A stretch of 64,000 nt of DNA from Geothrix limicola (GTDB lineage: Bacteria; Acidobacteriota; Holophagae; Holophagales; Holophagaceae), in NCBI RefSeq assembly GCF_030268085.1, contig NZ_BSDE01000007.1:1-64000 (forward strand). Direction: 5' to 3'. The notes beneath the pieces are model-generated. The model was not told where the DNA came from, did not search any database, and was given only the letters and a program-made list of their open reading frames with translations. The position numbers were made by a program, and so were the translations under genes. This document shows positions 63,349 to 64,000 of the stretch, in pieces; the stretch's first letter is position 1, and every line of letters begins with the position of its first letter.

Positions 63349-64000
63349 CCCAGGCCCCTCCCGTCCTCATTCCCCCGGTCCGCATTCCGGAGGGGATCCG
63401 TCCCGCGGCGCGGGCCGGGTTGGCGGCGCTGCAGGCGGTGGTGGTGGGCAAGGAGATCCAGGTTCGGCGGGCCTTCGCGACCATGCTGGCCGGGGGACAC
63501 GTGCTGCTGGAGGACCTCCCGGGCGTGGGGAAGACCACCCTCGCCAAGGGCCTGTCGCGCATCCTCGGCGGCAGCTTCCAACGCGTGCAGGGCACCAACG
63601 ATCTGCTGCCCTCGGACCTGCTGGGCGTCCACCTCTGGGACGCGAAGGAGCAGGGCTTCCGCTTCCAGCCCGGACCGGTGTTCTGCCACGTGCTGCTGCT
63701 GGACGAGCTCAACCGCATCGGCCCCAAGACGCAAAGCGCCATGCTCGAGGCCATGGTGGAAGGCCAGGTCACCTTGGATCGCAGCACCCACAAGCTGCCC
63801 GAGCCTTTCTTCGTCATCGCCACGCAGAATCCGCTGGATCACGCCGGCACCTTCCCCCTGCCCGAAAGCCAGCTGGACCGGTTCTCCTGCACGATCCACA
63901 TGGGCTATCCGGACCGGGCCGCGGAGCGGCGCATCCTCATGGGCGAGGCGGGCGCCGACAAGCTGGACGATCTCGTGCCCGTGCTGGATCTGGACGGCTG
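63345..64000 (+). CDS. MoxR-family AAA+ ATPase (partial, runs off the window)
   Basis: The first 218 codons are seen. Walker A GVGKTTLAKG, the GTNDLLPSDLLGV segment, Walker B LLLDELNR, and FFVIATQNPLDHAGTFPLPESQLDRF (sensor 1 and the MoxR signature). MoxR ATPases act as chaperones for metal or complex assembly, usually with a DUF58/VWA protein encoded next. The ATG overlaps the previous stop (ATGA), so it is co-translated with the degenerate regulator. Confidence 0.92.
   Translation, partial: MTQAPPVLIPPVRIPEGIRPAARAGLAALQAVVVGKEIQVRRAFATMLAGGHVLLEDLPGVGKTTLAKGLSRILGGSFQRVQGTNDLLPSDLLGVHLWDAKEQGFRFQPGPVFCHVLLLDELNRIGPKTQSAMLEAMVEGQVTLDRSTHKLPEPFFVIATQNPLDHAGTFPLPESQLDRFSCTIHMGYPDRAAERRILMGEAGADKLDDLVPVLDLDG

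Overview
The window is about 64 kb of GC-rich bacterial chromosome. The gene content fits an anaerobic or facultative, didermic member of the Acidobacteriota, with the Holophaga/Geothrix group as my best guess. The reasons are a large Oar-like TonB-dependent transporter, DcuB dicarboxylate exchange, PPDK, an AroD-AroE fusion, flagellar rod genes, a bacterial Dnmt2 homologue and several sigma-54 activators. This placement is inferred from gene families, not from a phylogeny.

Left part (1-15.7 kb). The tail of an rRNA operon (5S plus terminator) is followed by ppdK. A compact unit then encodes EttA, a decayed CDF-like membrane protein and a Dnmt2-type tRNA cytosine methyltransferase. The next intergenic space is filled almost exactly by a short inverted-repeat element (MITE-like). 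After it come a nucleosidase-like gene, comEC (minus strand), a sigma-54 response regulator, a secreted PLC-like protein and a pseudokinase-TonB C-terminal fusion. Then follow rnhA and lysine 6-aminotransferase (minus strand) and moaE.

Middle (15.7-26 kb). An imuB-dnaE2 mutagenesis cassette carries a palindromic repeat inserted in frame in dnaE2. It is followed by a minus-strand TonB receptor / TiaS-like / membrane protein group, a DUF2911 protein and a small PAS and STAS-like signalling group.

The most interesting region (26-44.3 kb, all minus strand) looks like one dedicated secretion or surface system. A membrane-anchored sigma-54 activator is followed by two perfect CCACG-N6-CGTGG boxes and a near-consensus sigma-54 promoter. 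Downstream lie an ABM-domain protein, a beta-barrel, an Oar-like TonB-dependent transporter, a second beta-barrel, and a tandemly duplicated pair of thermolysin-like protein plus small lipoprotein. One M4 copy keeps its zinc and catalytic residues; the other has lost all of them. The group ends with a large Ig-repeat/beta-propeller lipoprotein. In Myxococcus an Oar transporter is needed for export of a protease, so a regulated transporter-protease export locus is a testable idea.

Right part (44.3-64 kb). This holds an SPOR-NlpC/P60 lipoprotein, a diiron protein, a cold-shock gene, flgF-flgG-flgA with a candidate sigma-54 promoter, a DUF1292 protein, a coiled-coil retropepsin, a TonB-like protein and an aconitase-family enzyme with permuted domain order. 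These are followed by PAP2 and DgkA lipid enzymes, an apparently unusual L,D-transpeptidase-MurC-like ligase fusion, mazG, dcuB and aroDE (divergent, with a Crp-like site between them), a sigma-54-type regulator with a broken ATPase site, and the start of a moxR gene running off the right edge. No CRISPR array, tRNA gene, complete IS or prophage was seen.
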